A stretch of DNA of 64,000 nt from Bacteroidota bacterium (GCA_029567325.1 JAKQLF010000177.1:1-64000); one strand, 5' to 3'; shown: positions 34,642 to 43,784, numbered from the stretch's first letter. The notes: generated by a model from the sequence alone, not told the origin. Made by a program: numbers and translations.

Positions 34642-35916
34642 ATGCAAGAAGAAATACAAAAACACAATCAGGCTTCTTTCACTCGAGTGTCTGAAGCTTT
34701 TGATTTTTTGGCAAACAAACTGACGAAAAATGGTCTGGATGTAGGAAATATTCTCTCCCAACTGTCTGGATTTCAAGTGGCCATCCCATCATGGGCATTG
34801 GGCGCCGGGGGTACGAGATTTGGAAGATATGGTATAGGGGGTGAACCTGCAAATCTTGAAGATAAATTTCATGACGTCGGTCTCATCCATGCTTTGACTG
34901 GTTGTGCAGGTGCCATTTCACTACATATTCCTTGGGACATTCCCAAAGATACCTTAGCAATTAAAGAATTAGCCGCTGCCAATGGTTTAGTTTTTGATGC
35001 CGTCAATAGCAATACCTTCCAAGACCAACCGGGCCAAAAATTGAGCTATAAATTTGGTTCTTTGAGCAATGTCAATAAAGACATAAGGGATTTGGCAATT
35101 GCTCACAATAAAGAAGTGGTCGACATCGGCAATGCTTTGGGATCTAAATCCATCACCGTTTGGTTGGCAGATGGAAGCAATTTTCCTGGACAATCAAATT
35201 TCAGAACGGCCCTTGATTTCACTGCACAATCGTTGCAGGAAATATACCAATACATGCCAACTGACTGGAGTCTATTTATTGAATATAAACCATATGAACC
35301 ACACTTTTATCATACCGTTATTCAGGATTGGGGCACTTCATTGATGTTGGCAAATGCATGTGGCAATCATGCTTTCACTTTGGTCGACTTAGGACATCAT
35401 CTGCCAAATACCAACATAGAAAACATTGTTTCCACGTTGATTTATCAAGGTAAATTGGGAGGCTTTCACTTCAATGATAGTAAATACGGAGACGATGACC
35501 TCACCGTTGGCAGCATCAAACCCTATCAATTATTTTTGATATTCAATGAGCTAGTTTGGGGCTTAGAGCACAACATAAAAAACAATCCTGCACCAGCTTG
35601 GATGATAGACGCAAGCCATAACCTCAAAGATCCCATCGAAGACCTCATACAATCTTTGGATGCTATTTTGATCGCTTTCGTTCAAGCTTTAATCATTGAC
35701 CAAAAAGCGTTGCAAACAGCACAAATGAACCACGACGTTTCACTTGCTCAAGAAATTTTGCAAGATGCTTATAGAACAGATGTGAGACCACTGATCCAAA
35801 AAATGCGGGCTTCCAAAAACGTGGCCATCGACCCCTTAAAAACATACCGTACCATGGACATCAGGAACAAATTAATCGCAAAACGCGGTGTAAATAGCCG
35901 GGCAACCGGTCTTTAA
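34642..35916 (+). CDS. rhaI: L-rhamnose isomerase (RhaI type)
   Basis: A 424-aa TIM-barrel xylose-isomerase-like enzyme interconverting L-rhamnose and L-rhamnulose with divalent metals. Diagnostic segments are GAGGTRFGRYGIGGEPANLEDKFHDVG, LVFDAVNSNTFQD, LFIEYKPYEPHFYHTV, LVDLGHHLPNTNIE and GGFHFNDSKYGDDDL, carrying the Glu, Asp and His metal ligands. It is the Pseudomonas-stutzeri-like RhaI, distinct from E. coli RhaA. The neighbours rhaD and rhaK confirm the pathway. Confidence 0.93.
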   Translation: MQEEIQKHNQASFTRVSEAFDFLANKLTKNGLDVGNILSQLSGFQVAIPSWALGAGGTRFGRYGIGGEPANLEDKFHDVGLIHALTGCAGAISLHIPWDIPKDTLAIKELAAANGLVFDAVNSNTFQDQPGQKLSYKFGSLSNVNKDIRDLAIAHNKEVVDIGNALGSKSITVWLADGSNFPGQSNFRTALDFTAQSLQEIYQYMPTDWSLFIEYKPYEPHFYHTVIQDWGTSLMLANACGNHAFTLVDLGHHLPNTNIENIVSTLIYQGKLGGFHFNDSKYGDDDLTVGSIKPYQLFLIFNELVWGLEHNIKNNPAPAWMIDASHNLKDPIEDLIQSLDAILIAFVQALIIDQKALQTAQMNHDVSLAQEILQDAYRTDVRPLIQKMRASKNVAIDPLKTYRTMDIRNKLIAKRGVNSRATGL

Positions 35917-35932
35917 CTTTCAGCATGTTGAT

Positions 35933-37252
35933 ATGAACACACTTATTTTTGATATCGGAAAGACTAATAAAAAGTGGTTTGTATTCAACCAAAGCTTCGA
36001 AGTCATTGCACGAGATTCTATTATATTTGCAGAGGGTAAGGATGACGATGGTGATCCGTGTGAAGACCTACAATCCTTGACAGAATGGGTATTACTTACC
36101 GCCAATAAATTGATCGCAGATGATGACCATAATATTTCAAAAATAAACTTTTCTGCCTATGGTGCATCTGTTGTTCATTTAAATGAAAATCAAGAGGTAT
36201 GTGCTCCACTTTACAATTATCTCAAAAAACCTACTGAAGTAAATGAAGATTCCTTCAAAGAATATTTAAGCCAATACCCTGAAATTGAAAAACAAACTGG
36301 GGCTGCTATTTCGGGTATGCTCAATACGGGATTTCAATTATATTGGTTGAAAATGCAAAAAGCAGATGTTTTTAAATCATTCAGAAAGACTGTCCATTTA
36401 CCACAATATTTTTCATTCTTATTTACTGGTGAGACCATCAATGAATTGACTTCCCTAGGTTGTCATACAACATTATGGGATTTCAAAAATCAACAGTTAC
36501 ATAAATGGCTTTCAGACGACAATTTGATATCATTGATGCCCGCTTTGTCATCAAAAAATTCGTATTCTGAAATAACCATTCAAGGAAGAAAAATACAGGT
36601 TGGCAATGGTATTCATGACAGTTCAGCAGCGTTAGTACCTTATAAAACGGGAATTTCCTCTCCTTTTATATTATTGTCTAGTGGCACGTGGAGTATTTCA
36701 CTCAATCCATTTGCCCAGGAAGATATATCCCAAAATGATATCGATCAAGAATTGATTTATTACCTGCAACCAGATGGCAAAAAAGTAAGGGCTACTCGCT
36801 TATATTATGGCAAAATTTATGAAGAGGAAGTTGCAAGAATTCAGATTTCAGAGGAAGAAATAAGAAAAATTCCAGAAGAAGTAGTTGATTATTATTTTAA
36901 ATTAAAGAACTCCTCCAATGCAGATATCCAAATAAACGCCAAACAAAGAGCATATTTAGGAATGGTGGTACAGATTGCAATGGCCCATTTGCAGTCTTTG
37001 CAACTGGCGAAAGGTGAAAGCCACATTGAAGAGGTCTATGTTGATGGAGGTTTTGCAAAGAATGATTTATTTTTAAGATTTCTGGCTACTATGCTTTTTC
37101 CCATACAGGTATTTAAAGCAGAAAATCCAATGGGCTCGGCTTTGGGTGCAGCGATCATGATGGATCAAAATTCGTTTACTCCTGATATTTTCAGAGATAG
37201 ATATAATTTAAAGTTAGTGCTTTCACATTACAATAAAATGATAAATAAATAA
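35933..37252 (+). CDS. rhaK: FGGY-family rhamnulokinase
   Basis: A 439-aa sugar kinase phosphorylating L-rhamnulose at O1, inferred from context. FGGY hallmarks: N-terminal phosphate-binding FDIGKTNKKWFVF, ILLSSGTWSISL (second ATP motif), and VYVDGGFAKNDLFLRFLATM near the C-terminus (adenosine motif). It is shorter than E. coli RhaB (489 aa) and lacks clear similarity to the classic RhaB core, so it is a separate FGGY branch. Its stop overlaps the lldD start (TAATG), indicating translational coupling. Confidence 0.88.
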   Translation: MNTLIFDIGKTNKKWFVFNQSFEVIARDSIIFAEGKDDDGDPCEDLQSLTEWVLLTANKLIADDDHNISKINFSAYGASVVHLNENQEVCAPLYNYLKKPTEVNEDSFKEYLSQYPEIEKQTGAAISGMLNTGFQLYWLKMQKADVFKSFRKTVHLPQYFSFLFTGETINELTSLGCHTTLWDFKNQQLHKWLSDDNLISLMPALSSKNSYSEITIQGRKIQVGNGIHDSSAALVPYKTGISSPFILLSSGTWSISLNPFAQEDISQNDIDQELIYYLQPDGKKVRATRLYYGKIYEEEVARIQISEEEIRKIPEEVVDYYFKLKNSSNADIQINAKQRAYLGMVVQIAMAHLQSLQLAKGESHIEEVYVDGGFAKNDLFLRFLATMLFPIQVFKAENPMGSALGAAIMMDQNSFTPDIFRDRYNLKLVLSHYNKMINK

Positions 37253-38403
37253 TGAACTTAGAAATCAATCCAAGGTATCCATCTATTGGTCATTTGAAAG
37301 CAAGGGCAAAATCCAGAATCCCCCGTTTTGCCTTTGAATATTTGGACGGAGGTTGCAATAATGAAATCAATCTCAAAAGGAATACAGAGGATATTAGAAA
37401 TATTCAACTACAGCCTTATTATTTGAGAGATTACCGCGGTATTGATTTACAAACCACTTTATTTGGCCATACATACAGCGCCCCATTCGGAATTTCGCCC
37501 ATTGGATTACAAGGCTTGATGTGGCCAGGAGCTTCAGAAATTTTGGCCAAAACTGCATTTGAGCAAAATATCCCCTACATCCTTAGTACAGTTGGTACCG
37601 CCTCAATTGAAAAAATTGCAGAAATTACTCAAGGGCAGGCTTGGTTTCAATTATATCATCCTGCAGAAGATAAGTTGCGTGATGATATGATCGATCGTTT
37701 GCTAGCATCTGGCATCAAAGTGTTAGTGGTATTAGCTGACGTACCTTCCTTTGGTTATCGGCCCAAAGAGATTAAAAATGGATTGGCTATTCCACCTAAA
37801 ATGACGTTTTCAAATATGATCCAAATTGCCTCCAAGCCAAATTGGGCAATTTCCACCTTACTTCGTGGTCAACCAGAATTTAAAACCCTCAAACCTTACC
37901 TTCCCAAGGGACTCAACCTCAAACATCTGGGTTTATTTATGAATAAAACTTTTGATGGTAGGCTGAGTCATGATCGGATAAAAACGATCAGAGATAAATG
38001 GCCACATAAATTGGTAATCAAAGGAATTGCCAATGTTGAAGATGCACAAAAATCCATTGATTGGGGCATGGATGGTATCATTGTAAGCAATCATGGCGGT
38101 AGACAATTGGATGCTGGAGAATCCGCCATAACGTCCTTACAAAACATTTTGACACAAATGGATAAGAAAATTGCTATGATGATGGACAGCGGCATCAGAG
38201 ATGGTACAGACATCGCCAATACGCTGGCTTGTGGTGCAGATTTCACATTTTTGGGCAGATCATTTATGTATGGCGTTTCTGCCATGGGGAAAAAAGGAGG
38301 AGACCAGGTTTTTGTCATTTTGCGAAGAGAATTGCAACAGGTTATGCAACAACTTGGCTGCCCCACTACAACTGATCTCCATCATCACCGAATTAGATCC
38401 TAA
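37252..38403 (+). CDS. lldD: FMN-dependent L-lactate dehydrogenase-like alpha-hydroxy-acid oxidase
   Basis: A 383-aa FMN TIM-barrel enzyme. FAFEYLDGGCNNEINLKRN at the N-terminus, APFGISPIGLQGLMWPG, and the catalytic His in SNHGGRQLD (with Arg) are typical; FMN-phosphate contacts MDSGIRDGTDI and FLGRSFMYG are also present. Within a rhamnose operon it would oxidise the L-lactate made by the RhaD-SDR fusion to pyruvate, feeding electrons to the respiratory chain. An oxidase for another 2-hydroxy acid is possible. Confidence 0.9.
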   Translation: MNLEINPRYPSIGHLKARAKSRIPRFAFEYLDGGCNNEINLKRNTEDIRNIQLQPYYLRDYRGIDLQTTLFGHTYSAPFGISPIGLQGLMWPGASEILAKTAFEQNIPYILSTVGTASIEKIAEITQGQAWFQLYHPAEDKLRDDMIDRLLASGIKVLVVLADVPSFGYRPKEIKNGLAIPPKMTFSNMIQIASKPNWAISTLLRGQPEFKTLKPYLPKGLNLKHLGLFMNKTFDGRLSHDRIKTIRDKWPHKLVIKGIANVEDAQKSIDWGMDGIIVSNHGGRQLDAGESAITSLQNILTQMDKKIAMMMDSGIRDGTDIANTLACGADFTFLGRSFMYGVSAMGKKGGDQVFVILRRELQQVMQQLGCPTTTDLHHHRIRS

Positions 38404-38413
38404 ATAAAATAAC

Positions 38414-39823
38414 ATGATAGAAGCCAACATTGACATCGCCGAAAACCACTCTCAAGAATTTGAAAGAGTTGCTGTACCTGAAAGTCATCTCAAAGGTTGG
38501 AAATCCTTTTTAGGCATGTATGCGGGAGAACATGCCGCTGGAACAGAATTTGTGATAGGACCGCTATTTCTCACTGCTGGTGTCAGTGCATTTGATTTAA
38601 TAGTGGGCTTGTTATTAGGCAATTTTATGGCGGTATTATCTTGGAGATACCTGACAGCAGTAGTTTCTGTCAAAGAGCGATATACATTATATTATAAACT
38701 TGAAAAGATATGTGGCAAAAACCTGGTGACATTTTACAATTTGGCCAATGGCATCTTGTTTTGTTTTTTAGCCGGATCAATGATTACGGTTTCTGCAACT
38801 GCTGTGGGTATACCTTTTGACATGCCTATGCCCAGACTTACTGACACCATGCCCAATGGTCTGAGTTGGATAGTTATCGTCTTAGTCATTGGCTTTGTGA
38901 TTTCTATAGTTGCTGCCAGGGGATACGATTCTGTTGCAAAGGCTGCTAATTACATGTCTCCCTTTATAGTCCTAGCTTTTATTGCATGCGGAATTGTAGC
39001 CTTAAATCAATTAAATGTGCACAGTTTTAGTGATTTTTGGAACATCTGGGGACAAGGAACTGAACCCTTTCCTGGCCAAATAAAATATACCTTTTGGCAC
39101 GTTGTCATTTGGTCTTGGTTTTGTAATGCAGCCATGCATGTGGGTATGAGTGATATGTCTGTTTTCCGTTTTGCAAAAAAGGCCTCAAGTGGTTGGACTA
39201 CCGCTGCCGGAATGTATGTTGGTCATTACATCGCCTGGATTGCAGCCGCATTATTGTATGCCGCTTATATCCAAACTCCTGAAGCTCAAAGTTTTCTAAC
39301 CAATGGTGAGGCCCCACCTGTGGCTCCTGGACCCTTGGCTTACAATGCCATTGGTGTATTTGGCATCATTACAGTCATTATAGCTGGTTGGACAACAGCC
39401 AATCCAACGATCTACAGAGCAGGTCTTGCTTTTCAAGCCATTATGCCAAAAGTTTCGACATTTTGGATGACCATTGTCGCTGGTGCCTTGGCTACCATAG
39501 CTGGATTGTTCCCTGCCTTCGCAATGAAGTTACTCGGATTTGTTGCACTCTATGGTTTTATTCTTGCGCCAATTGGTGCAGTAATTGTTTTTGAATATTT
39601 CTTTGGAAACGCATTTGGAATTAAAAAAGACTATGCTTTTCAAACAAAATCAACCTTCAATATTGCTGTTTTGCTTGCTTGGGGCTTGAGTTTTGGGATT
39701 TTTTATTTCATCTCCATAAAATACGACGTGTTCCTCAGCTTTTTGACCTTACCCGCTTGGTTGTTATGTGGAGTTTTATACTTGGTGTTTAGTAAATATA
39801 TTTTGAAAGACGGAAGGGTATAA
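38414..39823 (+). CDS. NCS1-family permease (purine-cytosine permease-like)
   Basis: A 469-aa membrane protein with about 12 hydrophobic helices, of the nucleobase:cation symporter-1 family: VIGPLFLTAGVSAFDLIVGLLLGN, YTLYYKLEKICGKNLV, FYNLANGILFCFLAGSMITVSATAV and VIIAGWTTANPTIYRAGLAFQAI (NCS1 signature helix 8 region). NCS1 proteins import nucleobases, hydantoins and related compounds with Na+ or H+. Its place as last gene of a complete rhamnose pathway (10 bp after lldD) suggests it carries L-rhamnose or L-lactate. That is context-only inference; no RhaT or SSS-type transporter is present in the window. Confidence 0.87.
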   Translation: MIEANIDIAENHSQEFERVAVPESHLKGWKSFLGMYAGEHAAGTEFVIGPLFLTAGVSAFDLIVGLLLGNFMAVLSWRYLTAVVSVKERYTLYYKLEKICGKNLVTFYNLANGILFCFLAGSMITVSATAVGIPFDMPMPRLTDTMPNGLSWIVIVLVIGFVISIVAARGYDSVAKAANYMSPFIVLAFIACGIVALNQLNVHSFSDFWNIWGQGTEPFPGQIKYTFWHVVIWSWFCNAAMHVGMSDMSVFRFAKKASSGWTTAAGMYVGHYIAWIAAALLYAAYIQTPEAQSFLTNGEAPPVAPGPLAYNAIGVFGIITVIIAGWTTANPTIYRAGLAFQAIMPKVSTFWMTIVAGALATIAGLFPAFAMKLLGFVALYGFILAPIGAVIVFEYFFGNAFGIKKDYAFQTKSTFNIAVLLAWGLSFGIFYFISIKYDVFLSFLTLPAWLLCGVLYLVFSKYILKDGRV

Positions 39824-39911
39824 TCTCCTAATGGGTATAAACACTGGATTTCATAGTGGTTTTCTACTAAATTGAATCATAGTAAAAACTAAAACTTAAA
39901 ATAAAACGCTA

Positions 39912-39955
39912 TAGATTTATAACACACGACACGACAGTCGTTCTATATAAATCTA
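39912..39955. repeat. Interrupted 44-nt hairpin
   Basis: TAGATTTATA pairs with TATAAATCTA (10 bp), and inside it ACACGAC... closes a 5-bp stem (ACGAC/GTCGT core). It lies between the permease gene and the operon terminator at 39971, so it would be in the 3' untranslated region of the rhamnose mRNA, perhaps stabilising its end. Confidence 0.6.
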
Positions 39956-39970
39956 GTACATTCATTTAGC

Positions 39971-40014
39971 AATAAGAGGCGATCATTTTAGGATGACCGC
40001 CTCTTATTTTTTAT
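39971..40014 (+). terminator. Terminator of the rhamnose operon
   Basis: AATAAGAGGCG pairs perfectly with CGCCTCTTATT (39998-40008), followed by TTTTTATTT. The convergent phosphohexomutase gene ends 29 bp further on; the minus-strand side lacks a good T-run. Confidence 0.85.
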
Positions 40015-40036
40015 TTCTAAATAGAATTTTTTTCTC

Positions 40037-41434
40037 TTACCCCAACAAAGTTTTCTTTGCCGCATCCAACAAAACCCTAGCTTCTGCTCCATTGGCAGCT
40101 TGCGCATATACTCTGAGAACAGGTTCTGTACCGCTTGCTCTGACCATGATCCACTCACCGTCACCTACAAAGAACTTGTGTCCGTCCAAGTTTTCATACA
40201 ATGTCACTGGTCTATCTCCAATGGATGTTATTTCACCATTTGCACATGCAGCCATGACGCTGTTTTTTATCTCATTGGTCAAGTGCAAATCATCGCGATC
40301 ACAATAGAAGCTTCCCACTTTTTCATAAACTTCGGCAATCAACTGTTTGATGGATTTGCCTGTCTTTGCCATAAACTCCATAACCATCAAGCCAATCCAT
40401 ACACCATCTCTTTCTGGAATGTGACCTTTCACTGCCAATCCACCGGACTCTTCACCACCTACAATCACATTTTCTTTGGTCATAATCTCAGCGATATACT
40501 TGAATCCAATCTTAGTGACCTCACATTCAAGACCATAAATCTCAGCTAACTTTTTCATCTTTTCAGTTACAGAAAAAGTGATGACCACTTTCCCCGTCTC
40601 TTTTTTATATTCAAACATATAATAAAGAAGTAAAAGCAAAATATGGTGAGAGTCTACAAAAACACCGTCTTCATCAAAAAGGCCAATTCTATCTGCATCC
40701 CCATCTGTAGCTAAGCCAAGATTGAGCGTTGAATCCTTTTTAAGTGCTTCTGTGAGCTCTGACAAATTACGTAGAATAGGCTCGGGAGCGGTTCCCATAA
40801 AGGAGGGATTATAATCACAATGCAAAAGCAATGCATCAGGAAACAATCTCCTTACTACATTTTGACCTGCTCCATACATAGCATCATAAGCCAATTTAAC
40901 ACCAGAATTTTTGATCAAATTAAGGTCAAAACTCTGCTCAACATGATCCATATACATGTTCTCCAGATCAATATATTCGACCAATCCTTTTTCCTTCAAT
41001 TCCTGAATGGATGGTAGGGTTGAGATTGCACTGTCTGGTATCATCGCTTCTACTTCTTCAATGTCAGAAGGACCACTTGGACCTCCAAATGACGATTTGA
41101 GTTTGAAACCATTGTAGGATGCTGGGTTGTGAGACGCGGTAATGACAATCCCCATATCACTTCCAGTTTTTACAACTGCCAAAGAAACCATTGGCGTAGA
41201 AGAAAAATTGGGTGATAAAAATACTTTTATTCCATGATCGCCAAATACTCTTGCTGCAACTTCAGAAAACATTTCCCCGGCAAATCTGCAGTCATAACCG
41301 ATAACTGCCTTTGTCATTTTCCTTTTGAGCATCCACTTGGCTGTGGCTTCAGATACTCTTTCTACGTTGTCTACAGTGTAATCTTTGGCAATTATAGCCC
41401 TCCAACCATCCGTCCCAAATTTAATTGTTGTCAT
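40037..41434 (-). CDS. Phosphoglucomutase/phosphomannomutase
   Basis: A 465-aa alpha-D-phosphohexomutase. The four-domain signature is complete: catalytic phosphoserine loop VITASHNPASYNGFKLK, metal-binding DGDADRIG, sugar-binding GGEESGG and phosphate-binding RASGTEPVLRVYAQ. It interconverts hexose 1- and 6-phosphates, serving glycogen, cell-wall or LPS sugar nucleotide synthesis. The bacterial phosphoglucomutase/phosphomannomutase subgroup does not reveal glucose versus mannose preference. It is divergent from pcm and shares a short promoter region with it. Confidence 0.92.
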   Translation of the reverse strand: MTTIKFGTDGWRAIIAKDYTVDNVERVSEATAKWMLKRKMTKAVIGYDCRFAGEMFSEVAARVFGDHGIKVFLSPNFSSTPMVSLAVVKTGSDMGIVITASHNPASYNGFKLKSSFGGPSGPSDIEEVEAMIPDSAISTLPSIQELKEKGLVEYIDLENMYMDHVEQSFDLNLIKNSGVKLAYDAMYGAGQNVVRRLFPDALLLHCDYNPSFMGTAPEPILRNLSELTEALKKDSTLNLGLATDGDADRIGLFDEDGVFVDSHHILLLLLYYMFEYKKETGKVVITFSVTEKMKKLAEIYGLECEVTKIGFKYIAEIMTKENVIVGGEESGGLAVKGHIPERDGVWIGLMVMEFMAKTGKSIKQLIAEVYEKVGSFYCDRDDLHLTNEIKNSVMAACANGEITSIGDRPVTLYENLDGHKFFVGDGEWIMVRASGTEPVLRVYAQAANGAEARVLLDAAKKTLLG

Positions 41435-41445
41435 ACCAGGATTTG

Positions 41446-41495
41446 TTTGTTCGTTATTTTTAAAGCTTTTCTATACTTTTGATGAATCAAAATTA
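41446..41495. promoter_or_regulatory. Overlapping divergent promoter region for the mutase and pcm
   Basis: On the plus strand, TACTTTTG (41474-41481) fits TAnnTTTG, with TTTG at 41446-41449 (24-bp spacer), for pcm starting at 41500. On the minus strand TAATTTTG (41488-41495) would serve the phosphohexomutase gene. The two elements are 6 bp apart, so the promoters probably compete. Confidence 0.45.
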
Positions 41496-41499
41496 ATCT

Positions 41500-42162
41500 A
41501 TGCAAGATAGTTATATTCATAAAGGATTGCGAAAACAATTGGTAAAACTTTTACAAAATAAAGGGATAAATGATCCAAAAATTTTGGAAGGCTTTTTTGA
41601 AATACCCAGACATTTTTTTATTGAACAAGGATTCTCAGAATGGGCTTATAAAGACGTACCATTTAAAATAGATGCAGACCAAACCATATCACAACCTTAC
41701 ACCGTAGCCTTCATGACACAACTTCTTGAAATCAAAAAAGGAGATAAAATTCTAGAAATTGGCACTGGTTCTGGTTTTCAAGCTGCTTTGCTTGCTTATT
41801 GTGGTGCTAAAGTTTATACGATAGAAAGACACGAATCTTTATATGCCAAAACTCAAATCCTCTTGTCAAAACTGGGTTTTGATCAAGTAAGAATGCTATT
41901 AGGCGATGGTTTCGATGGAGCACCAAGATTTGCTCCATTTGATAAAATAATAGTTACCGCAGGTGCAACCGCAATTCCACAAAAATTAATGGGTCAATTA
42001 AAACTCAATGGCATGATGGTTATCCCAATTGGAATGGATGATGACGCTCAGATCATGTATAAAATTGTGAAAAATAATGAAAATAGCTATTCTCAATCGA
42101 CGCATGGCAATTTTAAATTTGTGCCATTTTTGCCCGGCGTAGAGAGAAAATTGAAGTTGTAA
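41500..42162 (+). CDS. pcm: Protein-L-isoaspartate O-methyltransferase
   Basis: A 220-aa SAM-dependent methyltransferase repairing isoaspartyl residues in aged proteins. Diagnostic PIMT block: YKDVPFKIDADQTISQPYTVAFMTQLL, then SAM motif I LEIGTGSGFQAALLAY and post-I VYTIERHE, and motif FDKIIVTAGATAIPQKL. The length matches the family (about 210-220 aa). Confidence 0.94.
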   Translation: MQDSYIHKGLRKQLVKLLQNKGINDPKILEGFFEIPRHFFIEQGFSEWAYKDVPFKIDADQTISQPYTVAFMTQLLEIKKGDKILEIGTGSGFQAALLAYCGAKVYTIERHESLYAKTQILLSKLGFDQVRMLLGDGFDGAPRFAPFDKIIVTAGATAIPQKLMGQLKLNGMMVIPIGMDDDAQIMYKIVKNNENSYSQSTHGNFKFVPFLPGVERKLKL

Positions 42163-42279
42163 AATAAATTTTATATAAATCGTGTAAAAATTTTTGATTA
42201 TTGCCAAATCGGTAAATTTATTACATAAAATATATAAATAATTTTTTGGATTTTTTCTTCTTAATTTAAAAAATTATTA

Positions 42280-42405
42280 TACTTTTGTTGCATAGTATTC
42301 TTATAGTGCCGTCCCCCTGGGGATACCTTTACCCGCAAAAAGCCAAGCCCTATGAATAAAGCTTAGTACTTGCCCTGGTAGGAGGGTAGGTACTTTGTTT
42401 TTTAT
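42280..42405 (+). ncRNA. Candidate small structured RNA with own promoter and terminator
   Basis: In the 320-bp space between pcm and the next ORF, a -7 element TACTTTTG (42280-42287) precedes about 110 nt of GC-richer sequence unlike its AT-rich flanks. It contains CCCCCTGGGG (5' hairpin) and a 12-bp stem AGTACTTGCCCT/AGGGTAGGTACT (42365-42394, loop GGTAGG, one wobble each at two positions) followed by TTTGTTTTTT, a good intrinsic terminator. The RNA would span roughly 42294-42404. The size resembles the 6S RNAs described in flavobacteria, but I cannot confirm that fold. Its 3' stem could alternatively be just a terminator. Confidence 0.5.
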
Positions 42406-42482
42406 AGCCCTTAGCAACCTAATTTCTTTGACTTTCCATTATAACTATTTGTTTATTATAGTGTTTATGTACATATTATGGC

Positions 42483-42848
42483 ATGATTTGTGCAATATTT
42501 TTACCTGTGGACATTAGAAATATAAATAAGAAGCATTACTACGAGATTGACATGTATTACAGGTCTCAGTATGGTATTTCTTCTCAATTGACTAAGTATG
42601 AAAATTTGGTCTTCCACATTGATGTTGTCATTTCCAATCCGATTTACAGGTCATATGCTTCAGTTGCCGCTGAAATTGGATATATGTGGAAGCAAAATGT
42701 CAAAGAACTCAAATCATCTATTGGTTGTAAAATCAATTTTGTCGACGGCCATAAAAATCCTATGAATTTGGCACTGTATCAGGAATCAATCAGTGTAAAT
42801 TATGATGCCAGAAAAGGTATCATTTTCCATAAGAATTATCTCAACTAG
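42483..42848 (+). CDS. Hypothetical protein, 121 aa
   Basis: Not recognised. A small soluble protein with mixed helices and strands (YENLVFHIDVVISNPIYRSYASVAAEIGYMWKQNVKEL, GCKINFVDGHKNPMN). There is no signal peptide; the first residues (MICAIFLPVD) are hydrophobic but short. An internal start at M24 (MYYRSQYG) is possible. It follows the candidate small RNA by ~80 bp and precedes a small exported protein gene. Amino-acid composition looks coding, but nothing else supports it. Confidence 0.5.
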   Translation: MICAIFLPVDIRNINKKHYYEIDMYYRSQYGISSQLTKYENLVFHIDVVISNPIYRSYASVAAEIGYMWKQNVKELKSSIGCKINFVDGHKNPMNLALYQESISVNYDARKGIIFHKNYLN

Positions 42849-42898
42849 TCTTTTGCTTTTTTATCGATTTATGTTAGCTTGCTTGTTCATTTTGATAT

Positions 42899-43390
42899 AT
42901 GATGTTCAATAAATGCCTTATCTGCTTGTTTCTATTTACTTCTAGTATGCTTTTGAGTCAAAAATATCTCCAACTCGAAACTATCAATGATCCACAAACA
43001 TTAAAGTTTTCGGAAAATGATAAATTGACTTTCCGCTCTATTTCTCTTCCAGATTGGCAATCACGCCGAATAGAAAGATTGGTAATTCCTGATAGTTTAG
43101 TAATCTTTAATGATGGCTTTATGAAACTGGATCAATTTGATGCCATCCAAACGAATAGGCCTATTGTAGGCATTGCCGGCAAAGGTTTTATGACTTTTGG
43201 TGTTGCATGGGGAGTTTTTGGTATTATAGACGAACTTTACAATCCTGGCAAACAGATAGACACAAAAACAGTTGTTATAGGCTCTACATCATTTTTAGTT
43301 GGGTATGGATTGCAGAAGCTTTTTTACAAACGTACACATAAGTTGGGCAAACGTTACAGGTTGCGTTTACTGGATTTATCTATAAAGTAG
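42899..43390 (+). CDS. Hypothetical exported protein, 163 aa
   Basis: Not recognised. A signal peptide (LICLFLFTSSMLLSQ) is followed by a region NDKLTFRSISLPDWQSRRIERLVIPDSLVIFNDG and then two small hydrophobic segments (GKGFMTFGVAWGVFGII, TVVIGSTSFLVGYGLQKLF). It ends in a basic tail (YKRTHKLGKRYRLRLLDLSIK). This layout (short periplasmic part, glycine-rich hairpin of two helices, basic end) recurs in small Bacteroidota envelope proteins of unknown role. Confidence 0.65.
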   Translation: MMFNKCLICLFLFTSSMLLSQKYLQLETINDPQTLKFSENDKLTFRSISLPDWQSRRIERLVIPDSLVIFNDGFMKLDQFDAIQTNRPIVGIAGKGFMTFGVAWGVFGIIDELYNPGKQIDTKTVVIGSTSFLVGYGLQKLFYKRTHKLGKRYRLRLLDLSIK

Positions 43391-43750
43391 AAACTCTTAA
43401 TTATCACTAGTTCGAAAGAAAAAAGAATGGTAATAAGAGGCATTTACTTATCAAATCCTGTCACTTTCAAATGCTTCATTATTGCTTTTCAATAACAAGA
43501 AAATTTTCTTTTTTCCCCATTTATTATTTCAAAATTCGGGATTAAAGCTAACTTCAAAAGAGCTGAAAGTATTTTTCCACGTGGTTAAAGATTGTTGCCA
43601 TCTATTATGAAGTTTCGTCTCTCGTCTTTCATTTCTCGCCCAAAGAATATTTAAATTTACTTTCGAACTATTGAGATTAACCATTTCTATTGCTAAATCT
43701 GACTCTGCCTTAAAGTCTCAGACAAACCAAATCATACAGACATTAAAATA
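43391..43750. other. Non-coding space with pyrimidine-rich repeat words
   Basis: This ~360-bp space between a hypothetical gene and the OmpA-gene terminator holds TCGTCTCTCGTCTTTCATTTCTCG at 43613-43638, the same word type as at 27926-27981. I found no ORF, promoter or RNA gene. Confidence 0.6.
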
Positions 43751-43784
43751 AAAAGTATAGCAATTCACACTGCTATACTTTTTT
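43751..43784 (-). terminator. Terminator of the porP-ompA pair
   Basis: AAAAGTATAGCA and TGCTATACTTTT pair perfectly (12 bp, 8-nt loop). A- and T-runs flank both sides, so it could work in either direction. It lies 30 bp beyond the stop of the OmpA-family gene. Confidence 0.85.

Noticed and set aside
42280-42405. Candidate RNA considered as SRP RNA, tmRNA or RNase P RNA
   Set aside because: No GGAAGG/AGCAG SRP motif, no tRNA-like end, and too short for RNase P RNA.
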